Source: Hyparrhenia diplandra (Eukaryota; Streptophyta; Magnoliopsida; Poales; Poaceae). Taken from it: a DNA stretch of 64,000 nt. The notes below the pieces were generated by a model. The model made no database searches, had not been told where the DNA came from, and worked only from the letters and a program-made list of their open reading frames with translations. The position numbers were made by a program, and so were the translations under genes. Location: the NCBI GenBank assembly GCA_015847255.1, contig JADLZK010013163.1:124001-188000 (forward strand), in the 5' to 3' direction. This document shows positions 11,406 through 21,361 of the stretch, piece by piece; position 1 is the stretch's first letter, and every line of letters begins with the position of its first letter.

Positions 11406-12725
11406 AGTGAAGATCAAATCTATAGTAGTGATATGATTTAGCTCAAAATAATTCGTGCAGACTACATATTGTTACATTTTCCCCGGGACATAGTCCAGCA
11501 CTACTTTAGAAATAAAATTAATCAAAAAGCAGAGATGGATGGTTCACTCTTATTTTGTTTTTTATGGGAAAACAGCAAGGTGACATGGGTGTGGGCGTGT
11601 GGCCTTGGTCATCCATTACAAGCACGGCAGGCGGGTGGAAGGTGATGGCAAAGGTGCTCTGTGTTAGCACAGGATCGGGGGAAGGGAAGCGAGGCTTGTT
11701 GAAGGGGAAAAGTAACTAGCGATGAACTAGAATTTGAATTGTAAATGAGTTTGTTACAATATTATCTGAATGAAACCTCCTCCTCGAGGGGATGTGAATA
11801 TATCACGCTCTCAGCCACTCAGGTCCCGGCCCAGCCTCCTCAGAGCTTGCGCCTTGGTCATCCTTGGCTTGTGGTACGACAGTGCTAACAGTCTGCTGGT
11901 ACGTGCTGCCCGCTTAGCTCAGAGAAGAAGGGAGAAGTGAAGATGGCCACGAGAATGCACAGGGCGCATGGCGTGGGAGCTCTCTGTGCTTCCCAAGGGG
12001 GCAGAGTCAGGGACGTCGGAGCAGAGCGTGGTAGCCAGCGGAGCGCGTGTCCCTGCCGGTGCCGGCGCAAGGTGAGCGACAGACACCTTCGAGTTGTGTT
12101 GGCCGAGTGCTGCTGCGATGTGAGCCTGACTGACTTTGCCGAAGTGCGGCTACCGTGGAGGGATTTGACGAACGCGAGATGATCCCCAAGAATCAAGCTC
12201 TTCTGCAACCTCAATGCTGTGTCATGTCGTTGCTAAATGTGTGGATGCCATTGCCGTGTCTGGTGCTTCTAACAAAGATACAAGTTGCAGTTTCGTCATC
12301 TAGGAAACAAATCTGTAGATTTTGCCCCCACGATCTTAAAGATGTTTAGTGCTTCCTGCAACATGTTTATCTCTGGTGGCTGATTTGTACTATTACTTGT
12401 TATAGCATATAGGAAAATGAAACAGTTAACAGTTTTACACCTTGTCTGGGCTCTTAAAATCGTGATCAATTTTATTCAGCTTACTACGCTGATAAGAAAT
12501 CTAATTATAACTCTTCAACAAAACACTAAGAGAGTTGATAATTTTGCACAATCAAAAGGTTCATTTTGGGTTGGCTTTTCCTCAATCTTATTGCAACTTA
12601 TTCCTTCAGCTTTTGCTCTCAGTTACGACAAATTGCATTATTTGACGATTTTGCAAACATATCCAGATCACCTTACAATTCGATCATGCCCGATCGACTC
12701 ATTCAAATTTCAGACATGTTTTTAT
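11406..12725. other. Spacer downstream of UGT A, no gene recognised
   Basis: A GC-rich patch at about 11880-12350 has overlapping short frames on both strands but no recognisable domain. The remainder is AT-rich. The 3' untranslated region of UGT A would lie just left of 12726. Confidence 0.3.
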
Positions 12726-14172
12726 TCACAGGGACAATACGTACTGCACTAGGCCGTCCATGGCCGAACTCGTAGCAGCAGTTGCCAGCATCTGCAGACG
12801 GCGTGCCTTCTCCCTCATCAGAGGTCCATCTTCCCCGACCATCACTCTGGTCACCACCTTGGCGACCGTCTCCCTCTCCATCACTTGCCCAACCTCAAGG
12901 CCAACACCCCACACATGTGTGATGTATCTCGCGTTCACCATCTGGTCCGTGAAGCACGGCTGCACAAGCATGGGCACGCCTTGGCAGACGCTCTCCAGTG
13001 TCGAATTCCATCCACAGTGCGTCCAGAAGGCACCAATGGCGGCGTGCGCCAACACCTCTCTCTGTGGCGCCCATGAGACGATCTTCCCTCTGTTCCTGAT
13101 CTCCTCGCTGAACCCGTCCGGCAATGGTGGAACCTCCTCGCCGTTGACCAAGCCTGGCCGGACAACCCACAGGAACGGCACGCCGCTGGCGGCCAGCCCC
13201 CACGCCATCTCCTCGAACACGCAGCGGTCGACGCAGGCCAGGCTCCCGAGGCTCACGTACAGCACGGAGCGCGGCGGATGCGCGTCCAGCCATGCCAGGC
13301 AGCTGCCGTCGGGAGTGTACAGGCTCTGCTCCGACGAATCCTGGGACGACAGCAAGTGCAGGGGCCCAATCGCGAAGGCGGGGAGGGACAGCTCCCGTCG
13401 GATCTTGGCGAGCTCCGACGCCTCGATCGCCTCGAACGTGTTGAAGACGATGCCGGTCACCGCGGCTCCGACGGCGTCGGCGACGCGGTCGACGAAGCTG
13501 CACATCTCGTCCGTGTCGCAGCCGTCGACGCGGATCAGGTCGCGCACGCGCAGCGGCTCGAGGTCCGGCACCAGCTCGTCCAGCTGCTCCTCTGCAGGAC
13601 ACCAGCTCGTCAACGCCTGAGTTCCTGGCTCTGCGTGAGCTCAAAATACAGTGGGGAAAATAGTTTCAACTTGCTTGCCTTTGATGGGAAGATAGCCGGC
13701 GTCGCGCAGCCGCGGCTGCTGCGCGAGCATGTTGCGCAACGCGGCGGCGCTATCCGTGCGGAGCGCGAGCACGGGACGCCGAGCTGGCCGGCGGCGCCCA
13801 GCGCGGCGTAGCACTGCCCGTCGACCACCGCGCACGCGACGTCTTGGCCACGCCGCAGCAGCGACCCGAGGGCCTCCCGGAAGGGCGCCTCGCAGGCGGT
13901 GTTGAGGGCCACCACTTTGGTGAGGATGTCGGTGTCCGGGGAGGTGGCCTCGTGTCCGAGCGTCTCGTGGATGGGGACGAAGGTGAGCTCCGGGTGGCGC
14001 GCGGGGTCCGGAGCGTTGGAGTCGGTGTGGAAGACGGTGACTGCGAGGCCCCGAGCGTGGAGGAGCGCCGCGAGCTTGAGCAAGGGGTTGAGGTGGCCCT
14101 GGAATGGCAGAAGAAGAGGACGACATGGCGGCGGCGGGAGATGCCGTTGCGATGCTCTTCTTGTCCGGCCAT
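12726..14172 (-). pseudogene. UDP-glycosyltransferase A (family 1), two exons, two frameshifts
   Basis: Family 1 plant glycosyltransferase, a cytosolic enzyme moving sugar from a UDP-sugar to a small acceptor. Exon 1 is 14172-13679, the intron is 13592-13678 (87 nt), exon 2 is 13591-12726. Exon 1 begins MAGQEEHRNGISRRR and carries the QGHLNP histidine motif and VVDGQC. Exon 2 holds LPAFAIGPLH and a complete UDP-sugar binding (PSPG) box, WAPQREVL...FWTHCGWNSTLE...FTDQ, ending in the Gln typical of UDP-glucose users, and ends YVLSL. The only in-frame donor is GC (AAAG|GCAAGC). Two single-base losses break exon 1, near 14112 and near 13772; the related fragment at 17577-17693 is intact at the first site, confirming a missing base. 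Corrected length would be about 453 residues, normal for the family. Resemblance is to UGT76/group H-like enzymes; the acceptor is unknown. Confidence 0.88.
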
Positions 14173-14460
14173 TGCCGCTGGCAGGGTGATAGGCTGGAGT
14201 AGCTGAGAAGCTTAGCTGAGAAGCTTGGCTGCCTGGGTGGCCTCCTAGCGTATATCGTATCGTAGGCTCATCGATCGGTCATGTCTTTTTTGTGTTCGCG
14301 TGATCCATGAACCTGACCCACAAGCGACAAGGACTCAACGGTTGAACAGCTGAATTCTTTAGTGTGCATTGATTGGTAGCATCAACCAATCGAGACAGTG
14401 ATGAACAGTGATAGAGACAGACAGTTTTCGTGATCTACTGCACCTATAAAGTATCCCACT
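14173..14460 (-). promoter_or_regulatory. UGT A upstream region (promoter copy 1)
   Basis: Sequence upstream of the UGT A start. It contains a short tandem duplication (TAGCTGAGAAGCTT twice, 14200-14226), the block TCGTAGGCTCATCGATCGGTC, then GATCCATGAACCTGACCCACA and CAGTGATAGAGACAG. The same ordered blocks recur at 16010-16530 and 17694-19445, which shows that this unit was duplicated with the gene. No strong TATA box is visible; GATATACG at about 14252 on the minus strand is the best weak candidate. Confidence 0.6.
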
Positions 14461-14573
14461 AGAGCTAATTTAGGAGTTACCGGGCGTGTGATTGGTCCAC
14501 GTCATTAGTGAATCGCAACCGTCCTCCCCGCCATGCATGGCCGAACTAAGTTCGTCCCGTACCAAAAAAATAA

Positions 14574-14916
14574 GAGGCTGTTTGGTTGCCGCCGGACTTC
14601 GCCACGCCCGAACCTGGTGGCAGCCATGGACAAAGGCCAGTGTTTGGATCACGCGCCACGGCTTGCCACGCCCTGTTCCTTGGCAGCCACGCGGACAGTG
14701 GGGCCAGTGTTTGGTTCACTACTCGGGTTTGGCAGCCACCACGAGAATACAACGCTAAACTGCTCCATGGCCCGCCACAGGTGTGGCGACGGATTCGTCC
14801 GCCTCCGCCACAACTTCCTTGACAAACGTTTGGCGTGGCAAGCGTGGCCTTGCCACAGAACTGGTGGCGGGCGCCACACTCTGGTGGCGAGGTGTGGCTT
14901 GAAACCAAGCAGCCTC
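14574..14916. mobile_element. Tourist-like MITE, 343 bp
   Basis: Terminal inverted repeats GAGGCTGTTTGGTT (14574 on) and AACCAAGCAGCCTC-like (ending 14916), flanked on both sides by TAA (14571-14573 and 14917-14919), the three-base target duplication of PIF/Harbinger Tourist elements. The interior is GC-rich with repeated GGTGGC and TTGCCACG words. It carries no gene; open frames within it are incidental. Confidence 0.65.
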
Positions 14917-14919
14917 TAA

Positions 14920-16009
14920 ATTCTTCTAGCTGCGCCCTGTTCGCCTCCCTCTGACCTCCGGGTTCCCTGCACAGCTCCCATCGACATGCGCTGGGAGGAA
15001 AGGCGCGCACGAAACGCAATAAAGGCAAGCGGCCGCCTGCTGATCTCCAGGGCTGTGGCCTGTCGTTGCAGGCTACAAATACATGTCGTCGCATTGGGAG
15101 GTCGAAGGTCCTGGTCCCCGTATAGAGCGCCACCGGCCCCGGAGCCCGCGCCCGCCGCCGGGCATCAGCCTCTGGTCTAAGTAAGTAGCAGCTTTGTCCA
15201 GCAGCGGCGCCGCCTCTCAGGCCTGGGGCCCGCGCCCTCCGCCGGCCTGGCGGCGTAGCTGACCAGGCTCGCGCTGCAGCTGCTCCGCCGGTGGCGTATT
15301 TCGACCGGGCTGGCGTGAGACTGTTTCGCTTCGTCTCGGTGGCTGTGAGTGTCCGGCCAGGTGCTGTTTGGTCAAGACCGCTGGCGGAGGCCCGGTGGCT
15401 GCTCCACGGCTCGGCGGAGAGTCGCACAAACTCCTGAGTTGCTCATCTCGTCGCGTCACGGAAGTGGGGAGTCGAGCTGGCGGTGGCTGTACACCTTCGA
15501 CGGAGGGAACCTGCTCGATGGTTTGCGCCTGTAAGATAAGCCTCGGTATTTTTTTATTATATTCAATTTGCAAACGCATGGATGCAGTCCATCGGTACAT
15601 TTTGTTTATTTTTTTATTATTCTTTTTTTTATTAGGGGAAGGCCATCTAGCAAAACGAGATTACATATAGGACTCTTTCCAGGCGTTAAGCAGATGACTT
15701 CTAGACGTTTTGAGATTCGAGCTCAAGTATCTGTATTCCAATGAATTTATTCTCTGTTCCATACAATTTTTTTATCTTTGTATCTGTCTGAATGGAAATA
15801 CTCGATGCACCGTGTAGATCACTGATATTTGTATTCTCTTCGCCTTATGTCGCTGTCGAGATGAGATGATACGATGAAACTCTTTCTTATGGCCATTGCA
15901 TTCTTTGTTACTTTTCGCAAGAAGCAGCGGAATTCCCTGGGCTTTTTTTTCATATAGTCGTGTCACTACCGGACACGCCTTCTTCACCGAGCCCCACCGG
16001 CGCTCGGAC
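14920..16009. other. Spacer between UGT promoter copies 1 and 2
   Basis: About 14930-15540 is GC-rich with frames on both strands but no recognisable domain; 15540-16009 is AT-rich with T runs. Possibly captured or decayed gene sequence. Nothing that would be the coding part expected downstream of promoter copy 2 was found, so that UGT copy appears to have been deleted. Confidence 0.3.
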
Positions 16010-16530
16010 ATGTCGTAGGCTCATTGATCGGTCAAGTCATTGGTACTCCCTCCGTCCCACCGAGTTTGTCACCCGCGGATTTCGTGTCATCTTATTTGAT
16101 GTTTTGCCTTATTCAAATTTTTTGCATAAATATAATTTATTTTGTTACGACTTATTTTATCAATGAAGATACTTGAATATTGATTAATTTATTTTATGAT
16201 TTACATAAATATTTTAAATAAGACGGATGGTCAAACATGATGTCCAAAAGTCAAAAACAACAAACTCGAGGGAGCAGCATTCTTTACTGTGCACATGATC
16301 CGTGAACCTGACCCCACAACCGACAAGGACTCAGAGGTTCAACAGCTGACTTCTAGTGTGCATTGGTAGCATCAACTGAACAGATAGAGAACAGCGAACA
16401 AACACTAGTAAAATAGTGGCAGATCGACAGTGATGAACAGTGATAGAGACAGTGGTTAAACACTAATTAAGGTCCTCAGCTACCTCCATTAAATCCCAGT
16501 CGAGGGATTATTATCATTATTATCAGTTAC
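16010..16530 (-). repeat. Duplicate UGT promoter, copy 2 (gene lost)
   Basis: Matches the UGT A upstream region block for block: TCGTAGGCTCATTGATCGGTC (16013-16033), then after a MITE insertion the GTGAACCTGACCCCACAACC block, TTCTAGTGTGCATTGGTAGC and CAGTGATAGAGACAG. It is closer to copy 3 (19201-19445) than to copy 1; both share CAACAGCTGACTTCTAGTG and a CTCAGCTACCTCCATT tail. No UGT coding sequence remains on its downstream (left) side. Confidence 0.8.
16046..16274. mobile_element. Stowaway-like MITE in promoter copy 2
   Basis: Starts CTCCCTCCGTCCCA after TA (16044-16045) and ends TCGAGGGAG at 16274, followed by CA, a mutated TA. The duplicate promoter copy 3 preserves the empty site (ATTGTTAGCATTC at 17788-17800), which confirms both the insertion point and the TA target. 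The AT-rich interior encodes nothing. Confidence 0.7.
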
Positions 16531-16545
16531 ATTCCTGTCCTTTAC

Positions 16546-16643
16546 TAGTAGTGTGTGTTATAGAAATGAACAAGTGGATCATCTTAGATGTAGCATTTAT
16601 TAGTAGTGTGTGTTATAGAAATGAACAAGTGGATCATCTTAGA
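16546..16643. repeat. 43-bp direct duplication
   Basis: A 43-bp segment beginning TAGTAGTGTGTGTTATAG occurs at 16546-16588 and again at 16601-16643, separated by 12 bp. It contains no gene and appears to be a recent local duplication. Confidence 0.9.
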
Positions 16644-16649
16644 GGCGCA

Positions 16650-17293
16650 GCCCTGCGACGACATCGCATCGGGATGCCCAGGCCACGGCGAGGCCTAGCC
16701 TCACTAGGTAAACTACTTCGTCGACTACCTCTACTTCGTCGACTCTCTCATGCTCCCTCTGGAACAACCACTCATCGACTCACTGCCAAGACTCTGTGTC
16801 ACGCGTGCGATTGACGACGGATGGATTCCTAGACGGAGCGTTCGTCTTGTTGCCATTCCGGGATCCCAAGCCAGAGCGGCAGGCCCGCCGTGTCTTGCTG
16901 AACAAGTGGGAGGGCAAGTCGGAGAGCGCCGGCTCCACAGACTCAGATCCGACGATTGCAGAGCGGTTCCTCAACTATTTCAAGGGCACTGTCCCGCAAC
17001 ACAAGCGGAACATGGTAAACATACTCATCCCAGCCGCCCACGCCGGGGACGCCCCTCCAATAGGGGCCGCTGATCGTTGTCGTTGCCGCTTTTCCGTTGC
17101 ACATTTGTTTTTTTACTAAGTACACCACTTCTGGCTCCACCGTTGTAGCCCACGCCTTGTGTCAGTGTTTTTTGCCTATTTCCCCTCCTTGGCGCATTTC
17201 GCCATGGGGGCGTCTAGGATGTAATTGAACTATCCCAAACCTCTCTTAATGCAATACGGGTAAGAGCTCGGTTTCGAAAAAAAAAAAAAAAAA
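16650..17293 (+). mobile_element. LINE-type retroposed fragment with poly-A tail
   Basis: The plus strand ends in a long A run (about 17277-17293) preceded by CTTAATGCAATACGGG and GAGCTCGGTTTCG, resembling 3' ends of plant LINEs. Inside, a frame at about 16820-17010 encodes LLPFRDPKPERQARRVLLNK and RFLNYFKGTVPQHKRNM, in the style of C-terminal segments of plant LINE-associated zinc-finger proteins. Target-site repeats were not identified, so the 5' limit is approximate. Alternatively it is a retroposed host mRNA. Confidence 0.4.
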
Positions 17294-17309
17294 TGACACT
17301 TGAATTCAT

Positions 17310-17492
17310 GATTATTGATTCCTTAACATTTACTAGCCAATAATGAGTTCTTTTGCCTGACATTTACCAAGCTTCGGCGGGATGATGTCAACCAGATTGG
17401 ACAGGCCTTCCTACTGACAAAGAAGTTCCAATGGATTAAGCAAATGCTTGACACAAGACGTTCTGAGCTTCGAAAAGCTGAATCTGAGGTAT
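17310..17492 (+). other. Exon-like segment of unknown gene
   Basis: A short open plus-strand stretch encodes QIGQAFLLTKKFQWIKQML and TRRSELRKAESEV, followed by GTATGTTTT, a good plant splice donor. It looks like a single exon of an alpha-helical protein. I do not recognise the gene; it lies between a retroposed fragment and the UGT exon remnant and may be captured sequence. Confidence 0.3.
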
Positions 17493-17576
17493 GTTTTCCA
17501 TATCTGCTCAATTTTTTTACTTCTATGCACAGTAGCCCTTATCTCTCCCCCCACCCCTTACTAAAGTCAACACAAA

Positions 17577-17693
17577 GTGGAGGAGCGCCGCAAGCTTGAG
17601 CATGGGGTTGAGGTGGTCCTGGAATGGCAGGGAGAAGAGGACGACATGGCGACGGCGGGAGATGCCGTCGCGATGCTCTTCTTGTCCGGCCAT
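17577..17693 (-). pseudogene. UGT exon 1 fragment (first 39 codons)
   Basis: The minus strand from ATG at 17693 reads MAGQEEHRDGISRRRHVVLF, then the LPFQ-D-HLNP motif and LKLAALLH, where it stops matching. It is close to UGT A but keeps the reading frame where UGT A has lost a base, so it serves as the internal reference for that frameshift. The catalytic-histidine motif reads QDH instead of QGH. Everything downstream is missing. Its own promoter (17694 onward) is still attached. Confidence 0.85.
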
Positions 17694-17803
17694 TGCCGCC
17701 TGCAGGGTGGTTGCTGAGAAGCCTAGCTACGTGCTGGGTGTCCTCGAATTTTCATATCGTGTCATAGGCTCATCGATCGGTCAAGTCATTGTTAGCATTC
17801 TTT
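17694..17803 (-). repeat. Duplicate UGT promoter, copy 3, proximal part
   Basis: Directly upstream of the exon fragment: a GCTGAGAAGCCTAGC word, ATCGTGTCATAGGCTC and ATCGATCGGTCAAGTCATT, matching promoter copies 1 and 2. It continues at 19201 after an inserted retroposon. Bases 17787-17803 form the left target duplication. Confidence 0.8.
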
Positions 17804-19200
17804 TTTTTTTTTTTTTTTTTTGACAACAAACACTTTATAGATTATATTATCACAACAGTCCGGATTGCAATAAAGTTCTCAGAAAAAGAACTTGTAACAT
17901 TGAAGCCCCGAAACTGCAGAGAGCGGTAGCACTGTCTATGGTGACGAGGAAGCCGTCGGCGGGGGTCGCAGAAGCGTCGAAGACGCATACACCTGGGCGG
18001 AAGGACCGTGCAAATCATCGGTTGAAGATGGGCTAGTTAAGTCGACGAGGCATGAGCACACCAGCGACCAGTTGATATGGTTGGATCAGTTGCCGGAGAT
18101 TGAAGATGTGACTCGGACCAGGATCCCAGGGGAGGCGGCGCTATCGAACGAGCACCAGAAGAAGGGCCACCTTGCTGCAGGTATACAGACCGGAGACTGT
18201 CGTGGAAAGGACCATAAAATAAAAGAAAGCTAAAGAAGGAAAAAAGAAAAAGAAGAAGCTTCATGGATAAGCTTGGCTGAGGAACCACCACGTTGCGGAG
18301 AGGAGCACCAGAGCATTCCAGGGAACCACCACATTGCAGAGAGGAGAACACCCAGCCCTGCATGTGACACACGTAGCAAACAAGGGACCCACTGATGGGA
18401 CCCACCACGTGGTGAGCAGAGGCAACGGTGAAAAAAACTCCCATCACCGGAGATTTGGATCCCATGGGGAAGCACGGGCGGCGCCCTTGCCGGAGGTGCT
18501 GTGGTGACTCGCGCGGGTTTGGGCAGCAGGCTCCGGCGGCGAGCTTGGAGCGGTGGTTGTGGGAGTTGGCGACGGCGAGGTTTGGAGTTTGGGCCGCAGC
18601 AGGCTTGGCAGAACGCCGCCGCGTGGGGAGTAGGTCCTACCGGTGTGCCTCGATCTCAGGAGTCGACGCCGCAGACCCGTCCAGGTGCAGCGGTGTCTTG
18701 GCCTGATGGACTGCAGCTGCCGCTTGTGGCGTTCTTCCTCAAAGAGTGCGGAGGCGAAGGGCGAAGCGGCGCCGTCCTTGATGGGCTTGATGGGCGCGGA
18801 CCAGACGATGGTCGGCTCGCGCACTGGCACGAAGCTGTCGTCGTGGCACATCTTCTTCCCGCTCATCTCGATCCGCGCAATCCAGTTGGGCATCACCATC
18901 ATCTTGTCTCGTTTCCTCAAGGTTGAGGACCAGCAGCCATTCGAGATGGATCTCCTAGGACACCTCAAAGCTTCCATGAGTGGCTTTATTGTGGGGGAGA
19001 GGAAAGGAAGGAGGAGGGAGGGAGGGGAGCTAAGAGAGGCGGCCCGACCCCCACCCTCATCGCCGGCAAATTCGCCGACGAGTACGGGCAGGGGGCGGCG
19101 GCGGGGAAGGTGTAGGAGGGTTCAGAGGAGGGGAGGGACGGCATAGCACCTGGCATATCGCCACAAGAATCTCTTTGACCCCGGCCTGAATTGTGTGCTC
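17804..19200 (-). mobile_element. Retroposed transcript, 1.4 kb, with 17-bp target duplication
   Basis: Flanked by a perfect 17-bp direct repeat, CATTGTTAGCATTCTTT, at 17787-17803 and 19201-19217. The left side continues as a T run (to 17821), that is, a poly-A tail of a minus-strand transcript, the hallmark of LINE-mediated retroposition. The minus strand contains a frame 18977-18444 (177 codons) starting MEALRCPRRSISNGCWSS, with KKMCHDDSFVPVREPTIVWS, then losing coding character. I do not recognise the protein. It may be a retroposed host mRNA or a non-autonomous LINE derivative. Confidence 0.7.
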
Positions 19201-19445
19201 CATTGTTAGCATTCTTTAGTGTGCACGTGATCCATGAACCTGACCCACAACCGACAAGGACTCAGAGGTTCAACAGCTGACTTCTAGTGTGCATTGGTAG
19301 CATCAACTGAACAGATAGAGAACAGCCAAACAAACACTAGTAAATAGTGGCAGATCGACAGTGATAGAGACAGTTGTTTAAACACTGATTAAGGTTCTCA
19401 GCTACCTCCATTTATTTCCAGTCGAGGGACTATTTAGGATAGGTT
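19201..19445 (-). repeat. Duplicate UGT promoter, copy 3, distal part
   Basis: Continues the promoter copy split by the retroposon. ATTCTTTAGTGTGCACGTG, ATCCATGAACCTGACCCACA, CAACAGCTGACTTCTAGTG and CTCAGCTACCTCCATTTATT match copy 2 closely and copy 1 more loosely. Confidence 0.8.
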
Positions 19446-21361
19446 TTTCTTCTCACGTGCAATCGGCAGAAGCGTTCTCACCGTGTGACGCTCGGAGCTT
19501 TTCTTTGATAATGATTGCGTTTTGACACTGCCAAGTAAAGAGGAAACAAATAGATCCTATATTTGCTGATTAACGAGTTAACCCTACCGATTAAAAGTTG
19601 AAATATCTACATGAAGAATGCCCATCACCCCCGCAGCATGAGCTCCCAGTGCTCTGGATCAATAGCCCCTTAGTACTCACTGAACAAATAACCTAATAGG
19701 ATCCCTCCTCACACCCAATGCTCTGCCTCGTGCTTTATCACTTGGATAGAGGAGTTGAGGCACCTGTGTTTTGACTTCCCGGAAGCAGCATGAGCTCTAT
19801 TTATTTATTCCCAAAAGAAAACAAACATAGACAAAGAATGAGCAGGCATGGTGTTGGGGAAGGCTAAGGACTGCCCCCACCCCCTCCTCGCCCTCTTACA
19901 GCTGAAGACAGCCATCCTGGGAGAGCGAGAGAGAGGCCCGAATGCGGCGAAAATCGAAATCATATTTATCGGGGCGAACATGTTCGTCATCAGCTAGGAC
20001 TCTCGGCTGAATGCGAACGACATGGCTTAATATGGGAAACAAAAAATTCGGAACCCACAGGAAAAAGGGAAATTTCAAAAATTCCTGAAATTTCGGCTCA
20101 AATTCAAATTAAATTCAATTTAAAAAAATTGACATGATTTCCCTAGAAACTATCTATGGTTGATCATACACCACAAATACATGAAAAAATTTGACATGAT
20201 TCCGCATTTCTATGGGGCTAAAGGGGGGCTCACAAATCGCGGGCTCGGTGCGCCCGCATGAAGCCGCCGCCGCCCAACAGAGGAGAGTCGGTAAGAGGGG
20301 ATAGTGTGGATTTTTGCGTGTGATTTTAGGGTTTTGTAGGGCTATATATATGGTGGGCGGTGAGGAAGTCGATTTTGGGCCATCTTGGCGCTATTTGTGT
20401 GGGAGACAAATTCACACAAAATCTTTTGACCGTACAGGATTTCTTTTCGGTGCTCATCGAGAAACCCGAAATTTCGGGAATTTCGGAAAATTTCGGCCGA
20501 AATTGAAAACCCTCTTGGCAAAGGGATGTTCGTGCCTTCACCATCTTTCGATCATCGGAGGCGTAGACAAGCGAAACCCTCGCATTGTGAAAGATAACAT
20601 TGAAGGGATATTCGCTTGGGTGAAAAGGTTTCCGCACCATGCTATATTGGAATTTCGGTTTTGTAGGGAAAGCGGCAACAAAGGTGAATGCCGCCGACAA
20701 GTCCACTCGGTGGGCCAAACCGTGTCGCCGGGAAAGAAGGCACGGCGCGAGCCCTATTTTGTCGTCGTGAGAAGCACGGAGTGGTTTTCCTTGCCACCTG
20801 GACGACAGTGTCCCAAAAGAGATCGAAAATATTCTACTCCTAGATGCTTAAAGGTTGGAAGGGCTTAATCGTACATATCACGTGCAAACTAGGATTTCGT
20901 GAAAACCCATGCAAACCATGGCAAAAAGATCATCTAAATTTACCAAAAAAATCACACATTTAGATGATATGATGATGCACAGACCTTGTAAAATGTCACA
21001 TCCAAATTGACTTTGTTTGTGAGATATAAAAATAATAAATTTCTAACAAATCATCTAGACAACTTTTCGGCTTGAAATTTGTTATTTTTATATTTCACAA
21101 ACGAAGTCGAATTTGAACAAGATATTTTGCAAGATTGTGTATCATCGTATCATCTACATGTGTGATTTTTTTAATGAATTTAAAAAAAAAAATTTGTCAT
21201 AGTCTGCACAGATTTTCATGAAGGGGTTGGTTTACATATGATACGTTCGTTATATGAAAACCTATGGGGACATAGAAATAGGCCCGTCAGTGGGCTTGTA
21301 AAGGCACGATTTAGGCCCATAGCAACACAAGATTTTGCACCTGTACCAAGTTAATGGCCGG
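19446..21361. other. Spacer left of UGT B, no recognised gene
   Basis: A plus-strand frame of 184 codons (20314-20868) has no recognisable domain and lies in sequence with GAAATTTCGG-type repeats (20085-20500), so I treat it as unsupported. Around 20930-21200 there are inverted AT-rich words, including ATCATCTAGACAACTTTTCG, suggesting an old element. 21250-21360 is the 3' flank of UGT B. Confidence 0.3.

Noticed and set aside
12760..13620. 286-codon plus-strand frame opposite UGT A
   Set aside because: It is the antisense shadow of the conserved UGT exon 2 in high-GC sequence; the PSPG box and family length support the minus strand.
20314..20868. 184-codon plus-strand frame
   Set aside because: No recognisable domain, no splice or promoter support, and it overlaps GAAATTTCGG-type repeats; more likely an old element.
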